Shown here: piece after piece, positions 16,013-24,993 of the stretch | How positions within the stretch are numbered: position 1 is the stretch's first letter | Layout of the letters: each line of letters begins with the position of its first letter | Assembly (NCBI RefSeq): GCF_021390435.2 | Contig: NZ_JAJVCN010000002.1 | Coordinates: 1,860,001-1,924,000 of the forward strand | Origin: Kibdelosporangium philippinense | GTDB taxonomy: Bacteria > Actinomycetota > Actinomycetes > Mycobacteriales > Pseudonocardiaceae | Reading direction: 5' to 3' | DNA length: 64,000 bases | The notes under the pieces: model-generated | What the model saw: only the letters and a program-made list of their open reading frames with translations | What the model was told of the DNA's origin: nothing | Databases searched by the model: none | Position numbers and translations under genes: made by a program

Positions 16013-17596
16013 TCAATCGCTGGCGGGGTGGCCGAGCCTGGCGAGGTCGATGGCTTCCTTGGCGAAGTTGAACCCGGCGGGCGGGATCCCTTTGGCTGAG
16101 GTGAGCCAGCCGCTCTTGTCCGTCGGCTGGCCGCTGACGCAGCCGTCAAGCAGCAGCGAGACGTAGCAGCCGAAGTCCACCGCGAATCCGTCGTACAGAT
16201 GGCCCGGGTGGCGCCGGTCGGCCACACCGCGCCGCACCACGTGCAGGAGACGCGCGTCGTACAGCTCGTCGATCGCGTCCGGGCACGCCAGATGGCTGAT
16301 CAGGAATGTCCTCGATCCGCGCCTGCCGACAACCTCGTCGACCAACAGCCGCAGGGTCTGCCGTGTCGGCTCGTTGCTCGTGATCGCGGTCTGTTTGTCG
16401 CGCAGGAACCAGTCACGGGCCGCGCGTCGGATGTCCGCGACGCCGATGGGTTCGTCGCGGGCGTTCTGCGCGGCCAGCGCGGCGATGTTGATCGCGTCTC
16501 GCGGGACGCCTTCTGAGGCACGGACGAGTTCGGTGAACGCGCCACGCTTGAAAATCTGGTCGAGCACATCGGACTGCGGCTCACCGAGCATTTCGGACAG
16601 CCGCAGGCTCAGGTGGTTGTGGAACAGCCGCTGGAAGAAGTCCTGGGCACGGCCGCGGACATGGTCGAACAGCAGGAAGTCGTCCAGGCTCGCCGCGTGC
16701 GCCGCATCCGCGCCCACCTCGATCCCCAAGTAGTCGCTGCCTGCGCTCGGGCCGCTCCGGAACTGGCAGCGCCGCTCGATCGCCGCGATCTTGACCGTCG
16801 CCCCGGTGACCGGCAGGATCCCGCGCCGCACAAGGTCGGCGAGCAGCGGCTGCAGATCGAGCGGGATGCTGCTCCACTCGTCCAACAACAGCCACAACCG
16901 GGCGCCGCCGAGCGCGCGGACGATGTCGCGCAGCGCCCGGTTGAGTGGACCGAACACGACGTGGTGCTGCTCGATGCCGCTGCGCCGCAGGCGGCTTTCG
17001 CGGTTGGCCATGTCGTGGCGGCCGGTCGAGATCCGAGCGCCTCGCATGGCCAGATGGACGCCTTGGTGCTGTGAGAATCCGTCGCCGACCTTGGTCTCAT
17101 GCTCCACTTGTCCAACGACTTGTACAGATGTAGCAGCCTCGGCCAGAGCGTCCAACGCGGGCAGCAGCGCCTCGCGTCCGTCCACCTCCACAGCCGTGGA
17201 CAGCAGCTCGTCATGCAGCGCTTCGAGCGTGTCCACGAGCAGGTGGGTTCCCCGCTGGGCCAGGTTCACCGTGGGATCGCCGTAGACCCCGCCGGTGGAG
17301 CCGATTGTCCGCAGGTCCACGTACACGGCCACGTCTCCGGTCTGCCTGACCAGATCGGTCAGGTGCAGCAAAGCGTGCGTTTTGCCGGTGCCTCTACGGC
17401 CGTAGAGGATCTGGTGGTCGGTCGAATGCAACATCGCCGAGAAGGATCCGGCCGAGACGTAGGTCGCGGCCAAGGAATCGCGATCGGTGTTCTCGGCTCG
17501 CCGTGGGATGCGCATCAGCGCCTGGTTCAGATGCTTCTGCCGAGAGGAGGCCACTCCTGTCAGCGTCCTCGACCGTGCGAACCCCGGCCAGGTCAT
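16013..17596 (-). CDS. P-loop ATPase (AAA/Orc1-like)
   Basis: 527 residues. Walker A GRRGTGKT is at 66-73 and Walker B LWLLLDE at 234-240, separated by a region containing VYVDLRTIGS. The remaining half includes an AAA-type lid (RASEGVPRDAINIAALAAQ) and a winged-helix-like region. It resembles the actinobacterial ATP-binding proteins distantly related to Orc1/Cdc6 and STAND ATPases; no effector domain is visible. Its ATG overlaps the methyltransferase stop (ATGA), so it is the third gene of a coupled amidase-methyltransferase-ATPase operon. Its role is not known. Confidence 0.78.
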   Translation of the reverse strand: MTWPGFARSRTLTGVASSRQKHLNQALMRIPRRAENTDRDSLAATYVSAGSFSAMLHSTDHQILYGRRGTGKTHALLHLTDLVRQTGDVAVYVDLRTIGSTGGVYGDPTVNLAQRGTHLLVDTLEALHDELLSTAVEVDGREALLPALDALAEAATSVQVVGQVEHETKVGDGFSQHQGVHLAMRGARISTGRHDMANRESRLRRSGIEQHHVVFGPLNRALRDIVRALGGARLWLLLDEWSSIPLDLQPLLADLVRRGILPVTGATVKIAAIERRCQFRSGPSAGSDYLGIEVGADAAHAASLDDFLLFDHVRGRAQDFFQRLFHNHLSLRLSEMLGEPQSDVLDQIFKRGAFTELVRASEGVPRDAINIAALAAQNARDEPIGVADIRRAARDWFLRDKQTAITSNEPTRQTLRLLVDEVVGRRGSRTFLISHLACPDAIDELYDARLLHVVRRGVADRRHPGHLYDGFAVDFGCYVSLLLDGCVSGQPTDKSGWLTSAKGIPPAGFNFAKEAIDLARLGHPASD

Positions 17597-18321
17597 TCAC
17601 CCTTGCGGGCCGCGACCAGCTGGGTGACACCGGCGTACCGTTCGACCACTGCGGTGAAACCCCTGGCACGCAAGGACTCCGCGATCTTGCCTCGGTCGAA
17701 CATGCGCTGCCCGCTGGCCTGGCCCAACACGGTGTCCACTGTGCGCATCGGCTCCCACGTCCGGCGCCCGCTGGTCAGCAACGCGACGCGGCCACCGGGT
17801 TTGAGCAAGCGCGCGAACGAGTCCAGCGCGACCATCGGCTCAGCGAACATGTGCAGCGCCGCGAAGCAGCACACCGCGTCCAGCGACTCATCGCGTAGCG
17901 GCGGTCGAACGGCGTCAGCTCGTAGATAGACGGCGCCGCCGCCCGCGGCGACCGCGCGGGCGAGCATCGTGCGGGACGAATCCAGGCCGATCGCCAGGCC
18001 CTCAGAACCGACCACCCGAGCGAAGTCCCTGGTGAAACCGCCTGTGCCGGACGCGACGTCCAGCACGACATCACCCTTGCGCAGCGCCAGGTTCTCCAAT
18101 GCGAACTGGTGCTCCTCGGCCATGCTTGGCCCGGTCAAGCCTTTCGCCACCCGGCCGAGCGTCGGCCGCCAGTAGCGCTCGTAGATCTGCGGCACGAAGC
18201 TCGTGCGCATCAGCCGCTGCGCCAAGCCAGTGGGCGGCTCGTCCATGTCGCCGAGCACGTCCACGTACTCGCCGATTTCCACCGGCTCGGCGGTCAGCAG
18301 GTCGACCAGGCGCGCGTTCAT
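17593..18321 (-). CDS. Class I SAM-dependent methyltransferase
   Basis: About 242 residues from ATG 18321. The Rossmann-fold motif I is VVLDVASGTGGFTRDFA, followed by the acidic end of motif II (GLDSS) and LKPGGRVALLTSG (post-motif region), the layout of small-molecule methyltransferases of the UbiE/Methyltransf_11 type. It is coupled by ATGA overlaps to the amidase upstream and the ATPase downstream. The substrate cannot be told from sequence. Confidence 0.88.
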   Translation of the reverse strand: MNARLVDLLTAEPVEIGEYVDVLGDMDEPPTGLAQRLMRTSFVPQIYERYWRPTLGRVAKGLTGPSMAEEHQFALENLALRKGDVVLDVASGTGGFTRDFARVVGSEGLAIGLDSSRTMLARAVAAGGGAVYLRADAVRPPLRDESLDAVCCFAALHMFAEPMVALDSFARLLKPGGRVALLTSGRRTWEPMRTVDTVLGQASGQRMFDRGKIAESLRARGFTAVVERYAGVTQLVAARKGE

Positions 18322-19679
18322 CCTGGCGGAACGCGCTCGTGCCAGCGCTCTTCCTTCTGCAGTTGCGCGGCGAGCGACAGCAACAACGGCTCGGAATTCT
18401 CTGGCCCGACAAGCTGTGCACCCAGTGGCAGACCTTTGTTCGTCAGCCCAGCGGGCACGTTCACGCCCGGCAGCCCCAGGATGTTCCACGGCCACGCATA
18501 CGGGCACGCCGCGATCATGGTCCGTGTCGTGCCGAAGTTCGACAGTCCGTCGTAATGGCCGACGGGAGTCGGCGAAGTCGCGGTGGTCGGTGCGAGGATC
18601 ACGTCGGCCGCCTCGAAGATCCGGCCGATCCGTTGGCGCTCGACCCGTTCGTGCAGGCGTGAAAACTTGACCAGGGGCGCGATCAACCGCCCCATCCGGT
18701 GGTTCTGCTGCGTGCGCTTGTCCAGCAGGCGCATGTCCGGCACGTCGAGCGCCGCGTCCTTCAGGCCCTCGAGCGATCGGGCGAAGACGCCGAGCCCGAC
18801 CAAGCCATAGTGCGGGCTCGCCAAAGTGACCTCGTGCCCGAGCCGGGCAAGCACCCGACCGAGCCGGACCACGGCCGACCGCACCTCCGGCTCAAGCCGT
18901 GCGGGCAGCAGAGTGAACGGAACCTGCAGCGCCAACGCGATACGCAACCGGCCCGGCGCGCTTTTCGCGCCGTCCCGCATCCGGGTGCCGGTGGCGGCGA
19001 TTACGTCCAGCAAAAGCGCCGCGTCCTCGACGGTCCTCGCCAACGGTCCGTGCGTCGCGAGACCGTTCCACATATCCGGCAACGGCTCGCTGGACACCAA
19101 CCCACGAGTTGGCTTCACGCCCACTAACCCGGTCCACGCGGCCGGGATCCGGATCGAGCCAAGGCCATCAGAACCTGTCGCGGCGGGTACGAGGCCCGCG
19201 GCCACAGCCGCGGCCGATCCGCCCGACGATCCGCCGGGCGTGTAGCTGATGTCCCAAGGATTGCGGGTGGCCCCGAACGCGTGCCCCTCGGTGAACGGCC
19301 ACTGGCCGAACTCCGGGGTGTTGGTCTTGCCGACGATCACCGCACCGGCCTGGCGCAACCGACGGACCATCTCGCAGTCCGCGGTCTTGCGCGGAAACTC
19401 GCCCGCGCAGCCGAACGCGGTCGGCTCGCCCTTGATGTCCGTGTCGTCCTTCACCGCGATCGGCACGCCGAGCAATGGGGCCTTGTCGCCAGCCGCCAGA
19501 CGTTCGTCGGCCTGTGCGGCCTCGGCACGGGCGGCGTCCCTGCGCAGCCGTCGGAACGCGTTCAGGCTCGGCTGGGATTTCTCGATCCGGTCAAGCGCTT
19601 CGGTGACGAGGTCGACCGAGCTCGTCGCGCCGGCAGCGACCAGTTCAGCGGTCCGCTGCAGGCCCACGAACTCCGTCAC
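18318..19679 (-). CDS. Amidase signature-family hydrolase
   Basis: 453 residues. The amidase signature is complete: the catalytic Lys in PIAVKDDTD, the GGSSGGSAAAVAAGLVPAA loop with the cis-Ser and the nucleophile Ser in the following segment (GSIRIPA). GTG 19679 is chosen because GGAGG lies at the right distance (19686-19690); the longer frame starting at 19715 has no such site. Family members hydrolyse carboxamides, including amino-acid amides, aryl amides and Gln-tRNA in GatA; there are no GatB/GatC genes here, so it is a stand-alone amidase. It is the first gene of the coupled three-gene operon. Confidence 0.9.
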   Translation of the reverse strand: MTEFVGLQRTAELVAAGATSSVDLVTEALDRIEKSQPSLNAFRRLRRDAARAEAAQADERLAAGDKAPLLGVPIAVKDDTDIKGEPTAFGCAGEFPRKTADCEMVRRLRQAGAVIVGKTNTPEFGQWPFTEGHAFGATRNPWDISYTPGGSSGGSAAAVAAGLVPAATGSDGLGSIRIPAAWTGLVGVKPTRGLVSSEPLPDMWNGLATHGPLARTVEDAALLLDVIAATGTRMRDGAKSAPGRLRIALALQVPFTLLPARLEPEVRSAVVRLGRVLARLGHEVTLASPHYGLVGLGVFARSLEGLKDAALDVPDMRLLDKRTQQNHRMGRLIAPLVKFSRLHERVERQRIGRIFEAADVILAPTTATSPTPVGHYDGLSNFGTTRTMIAACPYAWPWNILGLPGVNVPAGLTNKGLPLGAQLVGPENSEPLLLSLAAQLQKEERWHERVPPG

Positions 19680-19711
19680 GACGCGCCTCCTGTGGACTTG
19701 TGTTTCGCCTC

Positions 19712-19735
19712 GCATGGGATGGTGCCATCCCGTGC
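19712..19735. promoter_or_regulatory. Inverted repeat between amidase and proA promoters
   Basis: GCATGGGATGG (19712-19722) and CCATCCCGTGC (19725-19735) form an 11-bp inverted repeat with a 2-base centre; ten pairs are Watson-Crick and one is G-T. It lies midway between the divergent starts at 19679 and 19771, as expected for a shared operator. The regulator is unknown. Confidence 0.6.
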
Positions 19736-19770
19736 GGCAGACTAGTCACCTCGCTGGAGAGGAGATACCG

Positions 19771-21000
19771 GTGGTTGATCAGGTTGTCGAGGCTTGCGCA
19801 CGCGCGGCGAAACAGGCGGCGCCCTCACTGGCCACGGCATCCGAGCAGGCCATCGATGCCGCGCTGACCGGGATGGCCGAGCGGCTGCGGGCCAACGCGG
19901 ACGCCGTGCTCGATGCGAACGCCCAGGATGTCGAGGCCGCGAAGGCCGCGGGGATGAGTTCGGGCCTGTTGGACCGGCTGACCATCACCGAGGCCAGGCT
20001 CACGGCCATGGCCGATTCTTTGGTCCTGCTCGCTGGCGTGCCGCATCCGGAACGTGAGACCCCGGTCCGTGACCTGCCGGACGGCCTGAAACTGGTCGAG
20101 CGCCGCAGGCCGGTCGGTGTGATCGGCGCCAACTACGAGGCCAGGCCGAACGTCACCGTGGACGTCGCCTCCCAGTTGATCAAGTCACGCAACGCGGGCG
20201 TCCTGCGCACGGGTTCGGCCGCGCTCGGCTCGGCCACCGCCCTGGTTCGTGAGGTCATCGCGCCTGCTCTCAAGGACGCGGGCATCGACCCGGCCGTCAT
20301 CCAGCTCGTCCCCAGCGCCGACCGGGCGGCCGCCGCGGCTCTGGTCCGTTTTCCCGACCTCGTCCCGCTGGTGATCCTGCGTGGCAGCGGCGACAGTACT
20401 CGTGAGCTGGGGTTCGAGGCCGCCAAACACGGCGTGCGGACGTTGGCTCACGCGGACGGCGGCGGCGTGCTCTACCTGGACGGTGGGGCGGATCTGGCCA
20501 AGGCGTACGACCTGATCGCGCGCAGCCTCGACCGGTTGGGCGTGTGCAACCGGCTCAACCTGCTGCTGATCGACTCGGCCGTCTATGCAGATGTTCTTCC
20601 AAGCGTCTTGGAGACATTGGAGAAGGCGGGGGTGCGCGCGTCGTTGCCGCCGCACGAGCATCCGATCGGCTACGAGTGGGCGCTGGACTCCGAGAAAGAG
20701 GCCACCGTGACCGTCTCGCCGGTCGACGACGCCGTCCAAGCGGCGCAGGTGGCCAACGAGAAGACCTCGGGCCTGGCCGCTGGGATCGTGACGGAGAACT
20801 CAGCCACCGCCGAGAAATTCATGGACGCCTACACCGGCACCGGCGTGTTCTGGAACGCCACGACCAGGCTGCTCGACGGATTCAAGCTGCTCGCGGTGCC
20901 CGAGACCGGCATCAACATCGACAAGGTGCCTGGTCCTCGCGGACCGGTCACCTACACCGACCTCACGCTCAGGCAGTACGCCGTCGTCCCAGCTCACTAG
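19771..21000 (+). CDS. proA: Gamma-glutamyl phosphate reductase (ProA)
   Basis: 409 residues from GTG 19771, preceded by GGAGAGGAG at 19756-19764; a much longer frame extends upstream but opposes the amidase and is rejected. It contains the ALDH-fold signatures of ProA: VERRRPVGVIGANYEARPNV, the nucleotide-binding LRTGSAALGS region and the catalytic Cys in RLGVCNRLNLLLID. It reduces gamma-glutamyl phosphate to glutamate semialdehyde with NADPH, the second step of proline synthesis. proB is not in the window. Confidence 0.96.
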   Translation: MVDQVVEACARAAKQAAPSLATASEQAIDAALTGMAERLRANADAVLDANAQDVEAAKAAGMSSGLLDRLTITEARLTAMADSLVLLAGVPHPERETPVRDLPDGLKLVERRRPVGVIGANYEARPNVTVDVASQLIKSRNAGVLRTGSAALGSATALVREVIAPALKDAGIDPAVIQLVPSADRAAAAALVRFPDLVPLVILRGSGDSTRELGFEAAKHGVRTLAHADGGGVLYLDGGADLAKAYDLIARSLDRLGVCNRLNLLLIDSAVYADVLPSVLETLEKAGVRASLPPHEHPIGYEWALDSEKEATVTVSPVDDAVQAAQVANEKTSGLAAGIVTENSATAEKFMDAYTGTGVFWNATTRLLDGFKLLAVPETGINIDKVPGPRGPVTYTDLTLRQYAVVPAH

Positions 21001-21154
21001 CCCAAACCTGACACATCCGACGAGTTGCCGTCGGTGAAGATGCGGTTGGCTCCCCTCGCGCGCCCGGATATGTAGCGGGGGATAGTATCCAGACCGTCGC
21101 CCGGACAGCTGTCTCGGCGCGGCCCCGAACGAGATCCACCACTGGAGGCACGGA

Positions 21155-22915
21155 GTGACGGCGGTAGCCCCCAAGCCGATCGCGACCCGACCGTTCCCGG
21201 CGGGTAAGACGGTCAAGGGTTCGTACCTCCTGCGGTTGTTCCGCACGACGGACCACAAGCAGATCGGGATCATGTACCTGGTCACCGCGTTCGCCTTCTT
21301 CATGGTGGGCGGCGCGATGGCCATGCTGATCCGTACCGAGCTGGCCGTGCCAGGACAGCAGTTCCTCTCGCAGGAGCAGTACAACCAGCTGTTCACCATG
21401 CACGGCACGATCATGCTGCTGCTGTACGCGACGCCGATCCTGTTCGGGTTCGCCAACTTCGTCCTGCCGCTGCAGATCGGCTCGCCGGACGTGGCGTTCC
21501 CGCGGTTGAACGCGTTCTCGTACTGGCTGTACCTGTTCGGCGGCATCATCGTGCTGTCCGGCTTCCTGACCCCGGGTGGCGCCGCCGACTTCGGCTGGTT
21601 CGCCTACACCCCGCTGTCGGACAAGATCCATTCCCCTGGCGTCGGCGCCGACCTGTGGATTTCCGGCCTGGTGGTCAGCGGTCTCGGCACGATCCTCGGC
21701 GCGGTCAACATGATCACGACCGTGATCTGCCTGCGCGGACCGGGTATGACCATGTTCCGGATGCCGATCTTCACCTGGAACATCCTGATCACCGCGATCC
21801 TCGTGCTGATCGCCTTCCCGATCCTGACCGCGGCCTTGCTGGGTCTGCTGGCCGACCGCCATATCGGTGCCCATGTCTTCGATCCCGCGTCCGGTGGCGT
21901 GATCCTCTGGCAGCACCTGTTCTGGTTCTTCGGCCATCCCGAGGTCTATATCGTCGCGCTGCCGTTCTTCGGGATCATCTCCGAGATCATCCCGGTGTTC
22001 AGCCGCAAGCCGCTGTTCGGGTACAAGCCGCTGGTCTACGCGACGCTGGCGATCGCGGCGCTGTCGGTGGCCGTCTGGGCGCACCACATGTACGCGACCG
22101 GCGCCGTGCTGCTGCCGTTCTTCTCGTTCATGACGTTCCTGATCGCGGTGCCGACCGGTGTGAAGTTCTTCAACTGGATCCTGACCATGTGGAAGGGCCA
22201 GCTGACGTTCGAGACGCCGATGATGTTCTCGATCGGCTTCCTCGTCACGTTCCTCTTCGGTGGCCTGACCGGCATCCTGCTGGCCGCGCCCGCGATCGAC
22301 TTCCATGTTTCGGACACGTACTTCGTGGTGGCGCACTTCCACTACGTGCTCTACGGCACGATCGTGTTCGCCACCTTCGCCGGAATCTACTTCTGGTTCC
22401 CGAAGATCACCGGCCGGTTCATGGACGAACCACTCGGCAAGCTGCACTTCTGGACGACCTTCATCGGTTTCCACGGCACGTTCCTCGTCCAGCACTGGGT
22501 CGGTAACGAGGGCATGCCGCGCCGGTACGTCGACTACCTGGCGTCCGACGGGTTCACCACGCTCAACACGATCTCGACGGTCGGCGCCTACATCCTTGGT
22601 GCCTCGACGCTGCCGTTCATCTGGAACGTGTTCAAGAGCTACCGCTACGGCCAGATCGCCGAGGCGGACGACCCGTGGGGCTACGGAAACTCGCTGGAAT
22701 GGGCGACCTCGTCCCCGCCGCCGCGGCACAACTTCAAGGAGCTGCCGCGGATCCGGTCGGAGCGTCCGGCGTTCGAGCTGCACTACCCGCACATGGTCGA
22801 GCGGTTCCGGGCCGAGGCGTACTCCGGTGTCGGCCACAAGGTGCCGCCGTCGGGTGTGCTCGCTGAGAAGACCCAGCCGGACGAGATCACCGGCGGCGAC
22901 CCCAAGCAGCGGTAG
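21155..22915 (+). CDS. ctaD: Cytochrome c oxidase subunit I (CtaD)
   Basis: 586 residues with twelve or so hydrophobic segments. The haem and copper ligands are visible: His83 in TMHGT, HLFWFFGHPEVY with the cross-linked His-Tyr, AHHMYATG for copper B, and VAHFHYVLYG for haems a3 and a. The C-terminal about 70 residues are hydrophilic, as in other actinobacterial CtaD proteins. GTG 21155 follows GGAGGCACGGA. This is the catalytic subunit of the aa3 oxidase at the end of the respiratory chain; the other subunits are not in the window, as is common for actinobacteria. Confidence 0.97.
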   Translation: MTAVAPKPIATRPFPAGKTVKGSYLLRLFRTTDHKQIGIMYLVTAFAFFMVGGAMAMLIRTELAVPGQQFLSQEQYNQLFTMHGTIMLLLYATPILFGFANFVLPLQIGSPDVAFPRLNAFSYWLYLFGGIIVLSGFLTPGGAADFGWFAYTPLSDKIHSPGVGADLWISGLVVSGLGTILGAVNMITTVICLRGPGMTMFRMPIFTWNILITAILVLIAFPILTAALLGLLADRHIGAHVFDPASGGVILWQHLFWFFGHPEVYIVALPFFGIISEIIPVFSRKPLFGYKPLVYATLAIAALSVAVWAHHMYATGAVLLPFFSFMTFLIAVPTGVKFFNWILTMWKGQLTFETPMMFSIGFLVTFLFGGLTGILLAAPAIDFHVSDTYFVVAHFHYVLYGTIVFATFAGIYFWFPKITGRFMDEPLGKLHFWTTFIGFHGTFLVQHWVGNEGMPRRYVDYLASDGFTTLNTISTVGAYILGASTLPFIWNVFKSYRYGQIAEADDPWGYGNSLEWATSSPPPRHNFKELPRIRSERPAFELHYPHMVERFRAEAYSGVGHKVPPSGVLAEKTQPDEITGGDPKQR

Positions 22916-22993
22916 TTCTGCCCGCAAGACCCCCAAGGTAGGCGGCCCACAACGAGGTAGGCACAGCCCCGCTTCGCACCGAGGAGACACGCC

Positions 22994-24220
22994 TTGCCCG
23001 GTCCACTGAGCACGCCTGTACTGATCACGGTGAGCGGCCCGGACAAGCCGGGTGTCTCCTCGGTTTTGTTCGCGGTGCTGACCCGGCACGGCGTGGAGGT
23101 CCTGGATGTCGAGCAGGTCGTGATTCGCGGCCAGCTCGTCCTGGGTGTGCTGGTCGGCACCGACCACGACCCGGAAGGCCTGCAGGAACTCGTCGAGCAG
23201 GCGATGGCGACCGTGGCGATGCGGGTCGAGGTCGAGGTCGGCGCCGACACGCTGACTCCGGCCCGGGTCGGTTCCACCCACGCTGTGGTCGTTCTGGGCA
23301 GGCCGGTCACGGCGCGGGCGTTCACCGAAGTCGCCCGCCGGATGGCCGCGCTTGGCGTCAACATCGACGCGATCCGGCGGATAGCTGACTACCCGGTGAC
23401 CGGGCTCGAACTGCACGTCTCGGTCGCCGACGACACGCCTGAATCCGACAGCTTGCTGCGCAACGCGCTCGTCGAGGTGGCCTCCCGGGTGGGCCTCGAT
23501 GTCGCGGTCGAACGGGAAGGCCTGACCAGGCGGGCGAAGCGGCTGATCGTGTTCGACGTGGACTCCACGTTGATCCAGGGCGAAGTGATCGAGATGCTCG
23601 CCGCGCACACGGGCTGCGAACAGCAGGTCAAGGAGATCACCGACGCCGCGATGGCCGGCGAGATCGACTTCACCGAATCGCTGAACCGGCGGGTGGCCGT
23701 TTTGACTGGCCTGCCCGAATCCGTGCTGGACGACGTGTCCAAGGCGCTGGAGTTAACGCCCGGCGCGCGCACCACGATCCGCACGCTCAAGCGGCTCGGG
23801 TTCCGGTGCGGCGTCGTGTCCGGTGGGTTCACCAGGGTGATCCAGCCCCTGGTCGACGATTTGGGCCTGGACTTCTGTGCGGCCAACGAACTCGAGGTCG
23901 CGGACGGCAAACTGACCGGACGTGTGGTCGGCCAGGTCGTCGACCGGGCGGAGAAGGCGGTCGCGCTGCGCCGCTTCGCCGACGATTCGGACGTGCCGTT
24001 GGCTCAGTGCGTCGCCGTGGGCGATGGGGCCAACGACATCGACATGCTTTCCGCAGCCGGTTTGGGGATCGCGTTCAACGCCAAGCCAGCTTTGCGCGAG
24101 GTCGCCGACACGGCGTTGTCCCACCCGTACTTGGACGTTGTTCTTTTCGTCCTCGGCGTGACCCGTGCTGAGGTCGAGGCAGCTGACGCGGCCGACGGCA
24201 TCGACGGCGAACGGCTGTGA
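22994..24220 (+). CDS. serB: Phosphoserine phosphatase (SerB) with N-terminal ACT domains
   Basis: 408 residues. The N-terminal part begins LITVSGPDKPGVSSVLFAVL and has two ACT-like regulatory repeats. The catalytic HAD domain starts at LIVFDVDSTLIQGE (nucleophile DxD) and continues with VVSGGFTRV and VGDGANDIDML. It makes L-serine from phosphoserine; the ACT domains usually mediate serine feedback. The start is TTG 22994, with GAGGAGA about 8 bases upstream. Its stop overlaps the next GTG (GTGA). Confidence 0.95.
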   Translation: MPGPLSTPVLITVSGPDKPGVSSVLFAVLTRHGVEVLDVEQVVIRGQLVLGVLVGTDHDPEGLQELVEQAMATVAMRVEVEVGADTLTPARVGSTHAVVVLGRPVTARAFTEVARRMAALGVNIDAIRRIADYPVTGLELHVSVADDTPESDSLLRNALVEVASRVGLDVAVEREGLTRRAKRLIVFDVDSTLIQGEVIEMLAAHTGCEQQVKEITDAAMAGEIDFTESLNRRVAVLTGLPESVLDDVSKALELTPGARTTIRTLKRLGFRCGVVSGGFTRVIQPLVDDLGLDFCAANELEVADGKLTGRVVGQVVDRAEKAVALRRFADDSDVPLAQCVAVGDGANDIDMLSAAGLGIAFNAKPALREVADTALSHPYLDVVLFVLGVTRAEVEAADAADGIDGERL

Positions 24221-24978
24221 CCACGATCCTTGCTCCACTGGCCGCGCGCTATGCGTCGTGGCTGGCTCTTCCGGCGGACCAGACCAACCAGGTCGAAACC
24301 GAACCTGAGTTGGTCCGCGCCATGCCGGTGATCCTCCGCATCGAACGCGACCCGGTCCCGACGCGGACCGCGTTGCTCGAAGCTGCGGCCGCGGCGGCCA
24401 TCGCTGTGTGCCTTGACCCGCGTTCCGAGCCGGAAGGCGAGTGGCACGAGCCGGTCAGTGCGTGGATCGCCGGGCACATCCGAAAGGTCTCCCGTCGTGC
24501 ACGCGGCGCGCATTGGCAAGCCGCGCAGGCGTTTCCAGGCGTGACGGTCGAAGTGGACGGTGCCGCGGTGCGCGCACTGGTTCCTGGGCTGGTTGTGGAG
24601 ACGCCCAAGGAGATCAGCCGTTTGCAGATCTCCGGCAGCGAGCTGCCCGCCGACGAACCTGGCCAGATCCCGGACGGCGTGCCTGTTCTCTGGCTGAATC
24701 CGGACGTTGCGCTGACCGCGGGCAAGGCGGCTGCTCAAGTCGGCCACGCCAGCATGCTGCTCGCCGCGTTGCTCGACGAGCCGGACATCAAGGCGTGGAC
24801 CGAGATCGGCTTCCGGTGCGCGGTCCGCATCCCGGCCAAGGAGCAATGGGCGAACCTGCATCCCGGCGACGATCCCGGCGCCGCGTGGCGGGACCGCAGG
24901 GTGATCGCGGTCCGCGACGCGGGATTCACCGAGGTCGACCCGGGCACGGTCACTGTCCTTGCCCAGTGGCGTTCCTGA
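24217..24978 (+). CDS. Peptidyl-tRNA hydrolase 2 (Pth2)-family protein
   Basis: 253 residues. The C-terminal third has LTAGKAAAQVGHASMLLA, the glycine/lysine/histidine signature of the archaeal/eukaryotic-type Pth2 fold, followed by CAVRIPAKEQW and the terminal strand TVTVLAQWR. The N-terminal about 150 residues are helical and of unknown function. Pth2 hydrolyses peptidyl-tRNA; bacterial Pth2-like proteins exist alongside the ordinary Pth, so the activity here is inferred. It is translationally coupled to serB. Confidence 0.8.
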   Translation: MTTILAPLAARYASWLALPADQTNQVETEPELVRAMPVILRIERDPVPTRTALLEAAAAAAIAVCLDPRSEPEGEWHEPVSAWIAGHIRKVSRRARGAHWQAAQAFPGVTVEVDGAAVRALVPGLVVETPKEISRLQISGSELPADEPGQIPDGVPVLWLNPDVALTAGKAAAQVGHASMLLAALLDEPDIKAWTEIGFRCAVRIPAKEQWANLHPGDDPGAAWRDRRVIAVRDAGFTEVDPGTVTVLAQWRS

Positions 24979-24993
24979 GGCGCCACAGAGGTT

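Noticed and set aside
18318..19679. GatA subunit of the glutamyl-tRNA amidotransferase
   Set aside because: No GatB or GatC gene is adjacent, and the sequence lacks the GatA-specific C-terminal pattern; it is a general amidase.
20969..23608. Very long open frame on the minus strand opposite ctaD and serB
   Set aside because: Its translation is Arg/His/Asp/Gln-rich without domains, and the plus strand encodes two clear enzymes; it is a high-GC shadow.
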